From positions 1,056,282-1,120,281 of the forward strand of contig CP107246.1 in the NCBI GenBank assembly GCA_030246985.1: a DNA stretch of 64,000 bases, in the 5' to 3' direction. This DNA comes from Candidatus Nitricoxidivorans perseverans (lineage in GTDB: Bacteria > Pseudomonadota > Gammaproteobacteria > Burkholderiales > Rhodocyclaceae). The number at the start of each line of letters is the position of its first letter. The first letter of the stretch is position 1. A program made the translations under genes and the position numbers. The notes under the pieces are model-generated. The model was not told the origin of the DNA, made no database searches, and was given only the letters and a program-made list of their open reading frames with translations. Shown here in pieces: positions 25,249-33,300 of the stretch.

Positions 25249-25455
25249 ATGTCCTCGGGTTCCGTGAATTTCATGCTGCAGCGCATGGCGATCGAGCGCA
25301 ACCTCAGCAGCCTCGACGAGCGGATCCGCAGCAAGATGAATTCCAACCAGCAGCGCGTCGTCGAGAAGATCCAGCAAAACGCCCTGGAGCTCAAACAGAC
25401 CGCCGTCTATCAGCGGGAAGGTTTTCTGGGGACGTTCGTCGACCTGTTCGCCTGA
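25249..25455 (+). CDS. Small hypothetical helical protein in the flagellar cluster
   Basis: The 68-residue protein is almost fully helical with heptad-like spacing (MAIERNLSSLDERIRSKM, then QQRVVEKIQQNALELKQ), and ends in a hydrophobic FLGTFVDLFA. No family was recognised. Its stop is 13 bp from the convergent fliE stop. The length and the ending resemble flagellar chaperone or secretion-signal-like peptides, but that is speculation. Confidence 0.5.
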   Translation: MSSGSVNFMLQRMAIERNLSSLDERIRSKMNSNQQRVVEKIQQNALELKQTAVYQREGFLGTFVDLFA

Positions 25456-25468
25456 GCGGCGCGGCAGG

Positions 25469-25789
25469 TCAGACCTGCATGTTCATGATGTCGTGGTAGG
25501 CCGACACCAGCTTGTTCCTCACCTGAACCATCTGCTGGAACGACAGGTTGGCTTTCTGGAGGTTGATCATCACGTCCTGAAGGTTGACGTCCTTCTGTCC
25601 GGCCGAGAAATTCTCGGCCATCTGCTGCGCCTGTTTCTGGGCCTGGTTGACCTGATCGATGGCGGCCTTGAGGGCCTGCGAAAAATCCGCGCCGCCCGCC
25701 GCCGGGGCGCTCGCCCTGCCCTGGGCGAGCGCCGCCGTTCCCCGCAGTTCGGAAAGCATCTGGTCGATGTTGCGCGTGTCGATGGCCAT
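25469..25789 (-). CDS. fliE: Flagellar hook-basal body protein FliE
   Basis: The 106-residue protein has the FliE C-terminal block DVMINLQKANLSFQQMVQVRNKLVSAYHDIMNMQV. FliE joins the MS ring to the proximal rod and helps open the export gate. Only 2 bp separate it from flrC upstream, so it is transcribed with the flrBC regulators rather than with fliF, which is divergent here. Confidence 0.95.
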   Translation of the reverse strand: MAIDTRNIDQMLSELRGTAALAQGRASAPAAGGADFSQALKAAIDQVNQAQKQAQQMAENFSAGQKDVNLQDVMINLQKANLSFQQMVQVRNKLVSAYHDIMNMQV

Positions 25790-25791
25790 GG

Positions 25792-27195
25792 TCAGGAATC
25801 TCCGTTTTCGGGGATTCTAGTAGCAAACGGCGTGCCGGCGTCTTCCTTCCGCCACTGCGCCAACTTGTAGCGCAGGGTGCGTTCCGAAATGCCGAGCAGT
25901 TCGACGGCTTTCCTGCGCGAGCCGCCGACCCGAGCAAGGGTTTCGAGAATGTACGTACGCTCCATATCCTTGATGTTGGCGGGGATTGCGGCCGGCGAAT
26001 CGACCTTTCCGGGCACGGAGGCCGGTTCCGGCGCAAAGGCGGCGGACGGAGGGAGCGCGGACGTGGCGGCGGTCTGCAACAGCAGGTGAGCGGCCTCGAT
26101 GGTCTCGCCGGGCGCCATGATCAGGGCGCGCTGGAGGACGTTTTCCAGCTCGCGCACGTTGCCCGGCCACGAATGGGCGGCAAGTTTTGCCGCCGCCTCT
26201 CCGGAGAGCCGGACGCTTCTGCTCTGGCGGACGCCGTGCAGGACGAGGAAGTGGTTCGCCAGCGGCAGGATGTCGCCAGGCCGGTCGCGCAGGGCCGGGA
26301 TGTCCAGGGGAAAAACATTGAGCCGGTAGAAGAGATCCTCGCGGAAGCGTCCCGCCTTGACCTCGCCCGCCATGTCGCGGTTGGAGGTGGCCAGCACGCG
26401 GATGTCGACAGGAATGGGCTTCCGGCCGCCGACGCGCTCGATCTCGCGCTCCTGGAGCACGCGCAGGAGCTTGGCCTGCAATGCGAGCGGCATTTCCGAT
26501 ATCTCGTCGAGCAGCAGTGTGCCGCCGTTTGCCTGCTCGAACTTCCCGGCCTGCGCGCCCTGGGCGCCGGTGTAGGCGCCCTTCTCGTGTCCGAACAGCG
26601 TGGCTTCGAGCAGGGTGTCGGGGATCGCGGCGCAATTGATGGCGACGAACGGCCCCTTCGCCCGCGCCGACTGGTCGTGGAGGTAGCGGGCGAACACTTC
26701 CTTGCCGGTGCCCGATTCGCCCGTGAGCAGCACGGTGGCGTCGGTGCGGGCCACGCGCGAGGCCAGCAGCAGCGCCTCGCGCGTGCGCGGATCGGCGGCC
26801 ACAATGCCATCCGGCTGGGGCGGCGCGGCGTAGCGCGCGATCTGCTCCAGCAGGGCCTTCGGCTCGAAGGGTTTGAGCATGAAGTCGCAGGCGCCGCCGC
26901 GCATGGCGGCCACAGCCTTGTCCACGTCGCCGAAAGCCGTCATCAGCAGCACCGGCAGGCCGGGATGCCGGGCGCGGATCTCGGCGAGCAGCCGCAGGCC
27001 GTCCATGGGCGCCATGCGCAGGTCCGAGACGACCATGCCGAACCGCTCGCGGTCGGTCCGTTCGAGGGCTTTCAGCGCCTCGGGGCCACCCGGCGCGCCG
27101 ACGGCACGGTGGCCAGCCGCCTCCAGGGTGATCAGGAGCGCATCGCGCAGGGCGTCGTCGTCTTCGACGACGAGGATGTTCAGGCAGTCGGACAT
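25792..27195 (-). CDS. flrC: Sigma-54-dependent flagellar response regulator FlrC/FleR
   Basis: The protein has 467 residues. An N-terminal receiver has its phospho-Asp in [13 protein letters not shown] central AAA+ domain has Walker A GESGTGKE and the RpoN-contact loop as GAYTGA rather than the usual GAFTGA. The C-terminal Fis-type helix-turn-helix includes [21 protein letters not shown]. It should activate RpoN promoters of hook-basal-body genes after phosphorylation by FlrB. The start overlaps flrB by 16 bases. RpoN motifs lie before flgB, fliK and flgK in this window. Confidence 0.92.
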   Translation of the reverse strand: MSDCLNILVVEDDDALRDALLITLEAAGHRAVGAPGGPEALKALERTDRERFGMVVSDLRMAPMDGLRLLAEIRARHPGLPVLLMTAFGDVDKAVAAMRGGACDFMLKPFEPKALLEQIARYAAPPQPDGIVAADPRTREALLLASRVARTDATVLLTGESGTGKEVFARYLHDQSARAKGPFVAINCAAIPDTLLEATLFGHEKGAYTGAQGAQAGKFEQANGGTLLLDEISEMPLALQAKLLRVLQEREIERVGGRKPIPVDIRVLATSNRDMAGEVKAGRFREDLFYRLNVFPLDIPALRDRPGDILPLANHFLVLHGVRQSRSVRLSGEAAAKLAAHSWPGNVRELENVLQRALIMAPGETIEAAHLLLQTAATSALPPSAAFAPEPASVPGKVDSPAAIPANIKDMERTYILETLARVGGSRRKAVELLGISERTLRYKLAQWRKEDAGTPFATRIPENGDS

Positions 27196-28070
27196 GTTTC
27201 AGCGGAAGAAGGGAGGGGCAATGTGATCACGAATTCCGTGCCGGCGCCAGGCTCGGAGCGGACGTCGATGCCGCCGCCGTGGGCGCGGGCGACGCCGCGG
27301 GCGATGGCCAGGCCCAGCCCGGTGCCGTCGCTGCGGGTGGTGAAAAAGGGTTCGAACAGCCGCGCCAACACATCGGGCGGCATGCCGCGCCCGTTGTCGC
27401 GGACGGAGAGCGCCACCCGGTCGCCATGGCATTCCGCCTCCACCGCGATGCCGCCGCCCGTATCGACGGCCTGGAGCGCATTCTCGATCAGGCTGGTCAG
27501 CGCGCCGGCGAGGGCCTTTCGGTTGCCGGTGAGCAGCGCGTCCCCGCCTCTCCCAATGCGGAAGGCGACGCCCTTCTCACGCGCCAGGGGTTCGAAGGTC
27601 TGGGAAAGTTCCGCCAGGAGATCGCCGACGGCGAATGTTTCCCGCCCCAGCACTTCGCCGCGTGCGAACAGCAGCATGTCCTGGATCAGGCGTTCGAGAT
27701 GCTTGAGCCGCGCCACGGCCTTGCCGGCGATGCCGATGCGCCGGTTCTCCGGCAGGCCGGGGTTTTCCAGGTTGCCGACGTAGAGTAGGGCGGCTGCGAG
27801 CGGCGTGCGCAGCTGGTGGGCCAGCTGGGCGGCCATCTCGCCCATCGCCGCGAGCCGCTTGTTGCGCTCGGCCTCTTCCCGGAGCCGCTCCGCCTCGGCG
27901 TTGGCGGCCGCGAGTTCGGCGGTCAGCGATTCCACCTGCCGCTCGAGCGCCCGATAGGTGGTCGCCAGCTCCTCCGAGGCTTGGCTGAAAATGCGGAAAG
28001 CCTCGGCCAGGCGCTTGGCCTCCGCCTGGGCCGCGCTGTTCTCGGGAATTTCGGTCATCGCCATGTCCAT
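27180..28070 (-). CDS. flrB: Flagellar sensor histidine kinase FlrB/FleS
   Basis: The 296-residue soluble protein has an N-terminal PAS-like/coiled-coil region (1-75) with a long helix. The H box is MAAQLAHQLRTPLAAAL, followed by HATPase motifs (ENALQAV, DNGRGMPPDVLARLFEPFFTT, GTGLGLAIARGV). It has no membrane segment, so it likely senses an internal assembly state, as known for FlrB/FleS. It is the first gene of the flrB-flrC-fliE unit and diverges from fliF. ATGs at codons 1, 3 and 5 are possible starts. Confidence 0.92.
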   Translation of the reverse strand: MDMAMTEIPENSAAQAEAKRLAEAFRIFSQASEELATTYRALERQVESLTAELAAANAEAERLREEAERNKRLAAMGEMAAQLAHQLRTPLAAALLYVGNLENPGLPENRRIGIAGKAVARLKHLERLIQDMLLFARGEVLGRETFAVGDLLAELSQTFEPLAREKGVAFRIGRGGDALLTGNRKALAGALTSLIENALQAVDTGGGIAVEAECHGDRVALSVRDNGRGMPPDVLARLFEPFFTTRSDGTGLGLAIARGVARAHGGGIDVRSEPGAGTEFVITLPLPSSAETCPTA

Positions 28071-28113
28071 TGCATCATGGCAGAATCGGCGCCTCGCAAC
28101 AATGTCCGAAATG

Positions 28114-28130
28114 GCGGCAAAAATTGCCGC
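28114..28130. promoter_or_regulatory. Perfect inverted repeat in the flrB/fliF divergent promoter region
   Basis: GCGGCAA and TTGCCGC form a perfect 7-base dyad around AAA, midway between the two divergent starts. It may be an operator for a regulator of both units. It has no T-run and is not a terminator. Confidence 0.35.
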
Positions 28131-28137
28131 TTCTTGC

Positions 28138-28153
28138 GGGAACTCCTCTTGCT
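28138..28153 (+). promoter_or_regulatory. Possible RpoN (-24/-12) promoter of fliF
   Basis: GGGAACTCCTCTTGCT keeps the invariant GG, 10-base gap and GC with a TTGCT -12 box. The -24 box is weak compared with TGGCAC. It lies about 51 bp upstream of the fliF start. The three other RpoN sites in this window are far better matches. Confidence 0.35.
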
Positions 28154-28204
28154 GGGGCAGTCCACAATCCGGCAGAGGTCAAAATTGGCGGGTAAACTCG
28201 ACAG

Positions 28205-29830
28205 ATGGCAACGGGAGAACAGGCACTACCACTGACCTTCGAGGCGTTCAACCGCCTGGGGGCGGCCCAGAAGATGGGGGCGATGATGGCGATCGCCCTG
28301 GCGATCGCCCTTCTGGTCGGCGGCTGGATATGGGCCATGGAGCCGCCCTATGGCGTGGTGTTCGCGAACCTTTCCGAGCGCGACGGAGGCCAGGTCGTCG
28401 CCGCGCTCGAACAGCAGAACGTGCCCTACCGCGTTTCCGAGGGCGGCAGCGCCATCCTGGTGCCCGTCGGCCAGGTGCATGACGTCCGGCTGCGGCTCGC
28501 ATCGCAGGGGCTGCCCAAGGGCGGCCTCGTCGGCTTCGAGGTCATGGAGACCCAGAAGCTCGGCATCAGCCAGTTCGCCGAGCAGATCAACTATCAGCGC
28601 GCCCTCGAAGGCGAGCTGGCGCGCTCCATCCAGTCGCTCGCCGCCGTCAAGGGCGCCCGCGTGCATCTGGCCATTCCCAAGCAGACGGCCTTCCTGCGCG
28701 ACGACCAGAAACCCTCCGCCTCGGTGCTGGTCGCCCTGCATGCCGGGCGGACGCTGGAGCCGAACCAGGTGGCCGGCATCATCCATCTCGTCTCCTCCTC
28801 CGTGCCGCAGCTCAACCCGGCCTACGTGAGCGTCATCGACCAGGACGGCAACCTGCTCTCCCAGCAGTCCGACCCCGCGAAGAACGCCGGCCTCGATCCT
28901 TCGCAGATCAAGTATCTGCGCGAGATCGAGCAGAGCTACATCCGGCGCATCGAGACCATCCTCATCCCAATCGTCGGCGCGGGCAACGTGCGCGCCCAAG
29001 TGACGGCCGAGATCGATTTCTCCCAGACCGACCAGGTCGACGAAACCTACAAGCCGAACCCCAATCCGCAAGTGGCCGTGCGCAGCCAGCAGACCGCCGA
29101 ATCCGGCACCGGCGCGCCCGGCGCCGCCGGCATTCCCGGCGCGCTGACCAACCAGCCGCCGGTGCCGGCGACGGCGCCGATCACCGCGCCGGCGGTGGCG
29201 GGCGGCGCCGCGGCGGCCGGACAGTCGCAGGCCAACTACAGCCGGAACGCCACCACCAACTATGAGGTCGACAAGACCATCAAGCACACGCGCGGCGCGC
29301 CGGGCGCGGTGCGCCGGCTGTCGGTGGCCGTGGCGGTCAATCACCGGACCGATCCGACCAAGGGCAAGTCGGCCCCGCTCACCGACGCCGAGATGAAGCA
29401 CGTGACCGCACTGGCCCAGGAAGCCGTCGGTTTCAGCAAGGATCGCGGCGACACGCTCAACGTCGCCAATGTTTCCTTCGCCAAGGTGGAGAAGGAAGTC
29501 GTGCCCGACGCGCCGATCTGGCAGGACGCCTGGCTGATCGCCACCGCCAAGGAAGCCGGCAAGTGGCTGGTCTATGGGATGCTGGCCTGGCTGCTCTGGA
29601 CCAAGGCGTTCAAGCCGCTGTTCGCCATGTTCGCCGCCGCCGCCGAGCGAGTAAAGGCCGAGGAGGCGGCCCGCACCGAGCTGGCGATGGAAACAGCCGA
29701 AGGCCATGCGGCTCGCGGTCACAGGCCCTATGAGGTCAAGTTGCAACAGGCGCGCGATCTGGCCAAACAGGATCCCAGGCTGGTCGCCGGCGTCATCAAG
29801 GAGTGGGTGGGTGGCGGCGAACCCCGATGA
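28205..29830 (+). CDS. fliF: Flagellar MS-ring protein FliF
   Basis: The protein has 541 residues. The N-terminal transmembrane helix (about 22-42, MAIALAIALLVGGWIWAM) is followed by the ring-building motifs (FEVMETQKLGISQFAEQINYQRALEGELARSI) and a long Ala/Pro-rich insert (about 295-345). A second transmembrane helix (around 445-465) leads to the C-terminal FliG-binding tail ending VIKEWVGGGEPR. It is the first gene of the fliFGHIJ operon. It overlaps fliG by 20 bases. Confidence 0.96.
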   Translation: MATGEQALPLTFEAFNRLGAAQKMGAMMAIALAIALLVGGWIWAMEPPYGVVFANLSERDGGQVVAALEQQNVPYRVSEGGSAILVPVGQVHDVRLRLASQGLPKGGLVGFEVMETQKLGISQFAEQINYQRALEGELARSIQSLAAVKGARVHLAIPKQTAFLRDDQKPSASVLVALHAGRTLEPNQVAGIIHLVSSSVPQLNPAYVSVIDQDGNLLSQQSDPAKNAGLDPSQIKYLREIEQSYIRRIETILIPIVGAGNVRAQVTAEIDFSQTDQVDETYKPNPNPQVAVRSQQTAESGTGAPGAAGIPGALTNQPPVPATAPITAPAVAGGAAAAGQSQANYSRNATTNYEVDKTIKHTRGAPGAVRRLSVAVAVNHRTDPTKGKSAPLTDAEMKHVTALAQEAVGFSKDRGDTLNVANVSFAKVEKEVVPDAPIWQDAWLIATAKEAGKWLVYGMLAWLLWTKAFKPLFAMFAAAAERVKAEEAARTELAMETAEGHAARGHRPYEVKLQQARDLAKQDPRLVAGVIKEWVGGGEPR

Positions 29831-30818
29831 GGGCGTCGAGAAGAGCGCCATGCTCCTGCTCTCGCTGGGCGAGGACGAGGCCGCCGAAATCCTGAAGCAC
29901 CTCGGCCCGCGCGAGGTGCAGAAGCTGGGCCACGCCATGGCGGCTCTGAAGGCGGTGCCCAGGGAAAAGATCGAGGCGGTGCTCGACGACCTGGATAGGA
30001 AAATGGCCCACGGCTCGCCGCTGGAAGCGGACGAGGCCAAGATCAAGGCCATGCTCACCAAGGCGCTCGGCGACGACAAGGCCGCCAACCTGATCTCGCG
30101 CATCCTCAGCGGCGGCGACACGGCGGGCATCGAGGGCCTCAAGTGGATGGACGCCACGACGGTGGCCGATCTCATCAAGAACGAGCACCCCCAGATCATC
30201 GCCACCATCCTGGTCCACCTGGAATACGACCAAGCCGGGGAAATCCTCAAGAGCTTCACCGAGCGCCTGCGCAACGACGTGCTGCTGCGCATCGCCACCC
30301 TCGACGGCGTCCAGCCGGTCGCCCTTCAGGAGCTCAACGACGCGCTGCGGCGCCTGCTGGCGGGGGCTTCCGGCAACATCAAGAAAACCGCCATGGGCGG
30401 CATCCGCCATTCCGCCGAGATTCTCAACTTCGTCGGCCAGGCTGCGGAAACCGCCATTCTCGACAACGTGCGCGAGTACGATCCCGACCTCGCCCAGAAG
30501 ATTCTCGACGAGATGTTCGTCTTCGAGAACCTCATGGATGTGGACGACCGCGGCATCCAGCTCCTGCTGCGCGAGATCCAGTCCGACTCGCTGATCATCG
30601 CTCTGAAGGGCGCGCCGCCGGAACTGCGCGAAAAGATATTCAAGAACATGTCGCAGCGCGCCGCCGAAATGCTCCGCGAGGACCTCGAGGCCAAGGGGCC
30701 GGTTCGCCTCTCCGAGGTCGAGAACGAACAGAAGGAAATCCTCAAGATCGCGCGCCGGCTCGCCGACGAAGGCCAGATCGTCCTGGGCGGCAAGGGCGGC
30801 GAAGACCAGATGATATGA
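29811..30818 (+). CDS. fliG: Flagellar motor switch protein FliG
   Basis: The protein has 335 residues from a GTG at 29811, chosen because AAGGAG (29799-29804) stands just upstream and the N-terminus (VEKSAMLLLSLGED) then matches the family. The EHPQ motif (NEHPQIIATILVHL) is present. The C-terminal torque domain has the charged stretch FKNMSQRAAEMLREDLEAKGPVRLSEVE. FliG couples the MotCD-type stator to rotation and binds FliF and FliM. It overlaps fliF upstream and fliH downstream (ATGA). Confidence 0.95.
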   Translation: MAANPDEGVEKSAMLLLSLGEDEAAEILKHLGPREVQKLGHAMAALKAVPREKIEAVLDDLDRKMAHGSPLEADEAKIKAMLTKALGDDKAANLISRILSGGDTAGIEGLKWMDATTVADLIKNEHPQIIATILVHLEYDQAGEILKSFTERLRNDVLLRIATLDGVQPVALQELNDALRRLLAGASGNIKKTAMGGIRHSAEILNFVGQAAETAILDNVREYDPDLAQKILDEMFVFENLMDVDDRGIQLLLREIQSDSLIIALKGAPPELREKIFKNMSQRAAEMLREDLEAKGPVRLSEVENEQKEILKIARRLADEGQIVLGGKGGEDQMI

Positions 30819-31426
30819 GCGGGCTCACCGCATGGGAGCGCTGGGAGCTGGCGAGCTTCGACGCGCCGGATACGCCGGGAACGTCCGGGAAGAAACCCGG
30901 CAAGCAGGCGCAGGAAGAGTTGGCGGCGCCCACCGCGGCTGACGTCGAGCGCATCCGCCGGCAGGCCCACGACGAGGGTTATCGGGAAGGCCTGGGCCAG
31001 GCGCGGGATGAGGCCGCACGCCTGGCCCAGGCGGCAACGCGGCTGGAACAGGCGATGGCCGATCTCGACCAGCAGGTCGCCGACGAACTGCTGGCGCTGG
31101 CCGTCGAAATTGCCCGCCAGGTCGTGCGCGGCGATCTGGCCGCGCGGCCGGAGGGCATTCTCGACGTGGTGCACGAGGCGCTCGCGCAATTGCCCCATCA
31201 GCACGCGGCGATCTACCTGCACCCGGACGACGCATCCCTCGTGCGCTCCTGGCAAGGGGATGCGCTGACCCATGCCGGCCATCGCATCCACGAGGATGCC
31301 CGCCTTGATCGCGGCGATTGCCTGATCGAGACGGGCGGCAGCCACGTCGATGCCAGCATGGCGACGCGCTGGCGGCGCGTGCTGGCAAGCATGGGCATCG
31401 AATCCGCCTGGAAACCGGAACAATGA
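30815..31426 (+). CDS. fliH: Flagellar assembly protein FliH
   Basis: The protein has 203 residues from the ATG overlapping the fliG stop. It has RRQAHDEGYREGLGQARDEAARLAQ, the Gly/Ala-rich helical repeat region typical of FliH (GxxxG-type spacing), then VADELLALAVEIARQVV and a C-terminal domain with LHPDD. It regulates the FliI ATPase and links it to FliN. Its stop overlaps an ATG (31423) that was probably the original fliI start. Confidence 0.9.
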   Translation: MSGLTAWERWELASFDAPDTPGTSGKKPGKQAQEELAAPTAADVERIRRQAHDEGYREGLGQARDEAARLAQAATRLEQAMADLDQQVADELLALAVEIARQVVRGDLAARPEGILDVVHEALAQLPHQHAAIYLHPDDASLVRSWQGDALTHAGHRIHEDARLDRGDCLIETGGSHVDASMATRWRRVLASMGIESAWKPEQ

Positions 31427-31434
31427 ACGCCTGA
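31423..31434 (+). other. Likely ancestral fliI start with an in-frame TGA at codon 4
   Basis: The ATG at 31423 overlaps the fliH stop in the ATGA arrangement used by fliG/H, fliI/J and many other pairs here. It reads Met-Asn-Ala and then TGA (31432-31434). After this stop the same frame continues [21 protein letters not shown] into the annotated fliI. TGG to TGA at a Trp codon would explain it. Confidence 0.7.
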
Positions 31435-31488
31435 CGCGAGTTCCTGTCCGGCTGCCGCAGCCGGGCGGAGCATTCCCGGCCTTTCCAG

Positions 31489-32805
31489 TTGGCCGGCCGG
31501 CTGACGCGCATCAGCGGCCTGGTCATGGAGGCGGCGGGACTCAAGCTTCCCCTGGGTTCAAGCTGCCATGTCGAGGCTCCCGGCGGCGGACTGGTGGAAG
31601 CCGAGGTGGTGGGCTTTGCCGGCGAGAAGCTCTACATGATGCCGGCCGAGGACGTCTATGGCCTCGCCCCCGGCGCCCGCGTGACGCCCCTGGAAATTCC
31701 GCCGCCGCCGCCGCGCCTCGGCCAGCCGGCGGCGATTCGCCGCCGCGCCCACGATCGCGCCAAGCATCTGCCGGTGGGCGACCGGCTGCTCGGCCGCGTG
31801 GTCGACGGCAATGGCCGCCCGCTCGATACCCTCGGCCCGATCAACGACAAGCAGACGCGCTCGCTGGTCGCGCGGCCCGGCAACCCGCTCGCCCGGGCGC
31901 CCATCGACCACGGCCTCGATGTCGGCATCCGCGCCCTGAACGCATTGCTCACCGTTGGCCGCGGCCAGCGCCTGGGGCTGTTCGCCGGCTCCGGCATCGG
32001 TAAGAGCGTGCTGCTCGGCATGATGGCGCGCTACACCGCCGCCGAGGTGATCGTGGTCGGCCTGATCGGAGAACGCGGCCGCGAAGTGAAGGAATTCATC
32101 GAGCAGAATCTCGGTGGCACGGGACTCGCGCGCTCCATCGTAGTCGCCTGCCCGGCCGACGTCTCGCCGCTCATGCGCCTGCAGGGAGCTTCCTACGCCA
32201 CGGCCATCGCCGAGCATTTCCGCGACCAGGGCCGGCATGTGCTTCTGATCATGGATTCGCTGACCCGCTTCGCCATGGCGCAGCGGGAAATCGCCCTGGC
32301 CGTCGGTGAGCCGCCAGTGACGCGCGGCTATCCGCCCTCGGTGTTCGCCCGCCTGCCGCAGCTGGTCGAACGCGCCGGCAACGGGCCGGTGGGCGGCGGC
32401 TCGATCACCGCCTTCTATACCGTGTTGACCGAGGGCGACGACCCGCAGGATCCGATCGCCGACGCCGCCCGCGCGATCCTCGACGGCCATATCGTCCTCA
32501 GCCGTGCGCTCGCCGACGCGGGACACTATCCGGCCATCGACATCGAGCAGTCCATCTCGCGCGCCATGCCCAACCTGATCGATCCGCGGCATCTGGAGAC
32601 CGTGCGGCGCTTCAAACAGCTCTATTCGCGCTACCAGCGGGCGCGCGACCTTCTGGCCGTCGGCGCCTACGCCCGAGGCTCCGATCCGCTGCTCGACCAA
32701 GCCATCGCGCTCTACCCCCGGATGGAGGAATTCCTCCAGCAGGGCATCGAGGAACGGGCGGACTACAATGGCAGCATCGCCGCCCTCTCCGCCCTGTTTG
32801 CATGA
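31489..32805 (+). CDS. fliI: Flagellum-specific ATPase FliI (N-terminus interrupted by a stop codon)
   Basis: The frame encodes 438 residues from a TTG at 31489; the full ancestral form from 31423 would be about 460. It carries the F1-ATPase-like fold: Walker A in [15 protein letters not shown] (about 164-178), [10 protein letters not shown], Walker B in [18 protein letters not shown], and the C-terminal [12 protein letters not shown]. It energises the export apparatus with FliH and FliJ. The first 20 or so residues of FliI are known to bind FliH; here they lie upstream of 31489, separated from the ATG by a TGA. The nearest GGAG to the TTG is 18 bp away, too far for efficient initiation. It overlaps fliJ by 4 bases. 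Confidence 0.88.
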   Translation: MAGRLTRISGLVMEAAGLKLPLGSSCHVEAPGGGLVEAEVVGFAGEKLYMMPAEDVYGLAPGARVTPLEIPPPPPRLGQPAAIRRRAHDRAKHLPVGDRLLGRVVDGNGRPLDTLGPINDKQTRSLVARPGNPLARAPIDHGLDVGIRALNALLTVGRGQRLGLFAGSGIGKSVLLGMMARYTAAEVIVVGLIGERGREVKEFIEQNLGGTGLARSIVVACPADVSPLMRLQGASYATAIAEHFRDQGRHVLLIMDSLTRFAMAQREIALAVGEPPVTRGYPPSVFARLPQLVERAGNGPVGGGSITAFYTVLTEGDDPQDPIADAARAILDGHIVLSRALADAGHYPAIDIEQSISRAMPNLIDPRHLETVRRFKQLYSRYQRARDLLAVGAYARGSDPLLDQAIALYPRMEEFLQQGIEERADYNGSIAALSALFA

Positions 32806-33245
32806 CCAAGAAATTCCCGCTCCAGTCCATCCTCGATCTTTCCAACCTGCGCCTCGATGAAGCCGCGCGCCGGCTGGGTGAATTGATCGCCAGCGAGCAG
32901 GATGCGCTGTCCCGGCTGGAACTGCTCGGCCAGTACCGCGAGGAATACCACGCCCGGTTCCTGGCCGCGGCCCGGGATGGCCTGGGGCCCGACCAGTGGC
33001 GAAATTTCCATCTCTTCCTCGAACGGCTCGACGTCGCCATCGCCCAGGCCGGGGAAATGGCGACCCAGTCCCGGCAGCATACCGCCGCCGGCCAGCAGGA
33101 GTGGCTCTCCAAACGCGGCCGGGTCAAGGCTTTCGACACCTTGGCGCAACGGCACAAGACCCGCGTCGATTACGGCGAATCCCGGCAGGAACAGAAGGAT
33201 ATCGACGAGCATTCCGCCCGGCGGCATTCGACGAAAGAAGAGTAG
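32802..33245 (+). CDS. fliJ: Flagellar export chaperone/stalk protein FliJ
   Basis: The 147-residue coiled-coil protein has [33 protein letters not shown] at the start and a charged C-terminus ([25 protein letters not shown]). FliJ sits in the FliI hexamer and helps export. It overlaps the fliI stop (ATGA) and ends the fliFGHIJ unit. Confidence 0.93.
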   Translation: MTKKFPLQSILDLSNLRLDEAARRLGELIASEQDALSRLELLGQYREEYHARFLAAARDGLGPDQWRNFHLFLERLDVAIAQAGEMATQSRQHTAAGQQEWLSKRGRVKAFDTLAQRHKTRVDYGESRQEQKDIDEHSARRHSTKEE

Positions 33246-33250
33246 CCTGC

Positions 33251-33266
33251 TGGCACACGCCTTGCA
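33251..33266 (+). promoter_or_regulatory. RpoN (-24/-12) promoter of fliK
   Basis: TGGCACACGCCTTGCA keeps the full -24 TGGCAC and -12 TTGCA with the correct spacing. It starts 6 bp after the fliJ stop and lies 35 bp before the fliK start, so fliKLMNOPQR can be transcribed separately from fliFGHIJ. Confidence 0.88.
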
Positions 33267-33300
33267 TTCCCCTCTGCGGAATATTGTCGAGGAGGCTCCG

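Noticed and set aside
28112-28128. TGGCGGCAAAAATTGCC as an RpoN promoter of fliF
   Set aside because: The spacing between GG and GC is one base too long. It is better described as part of the inverted repeat.
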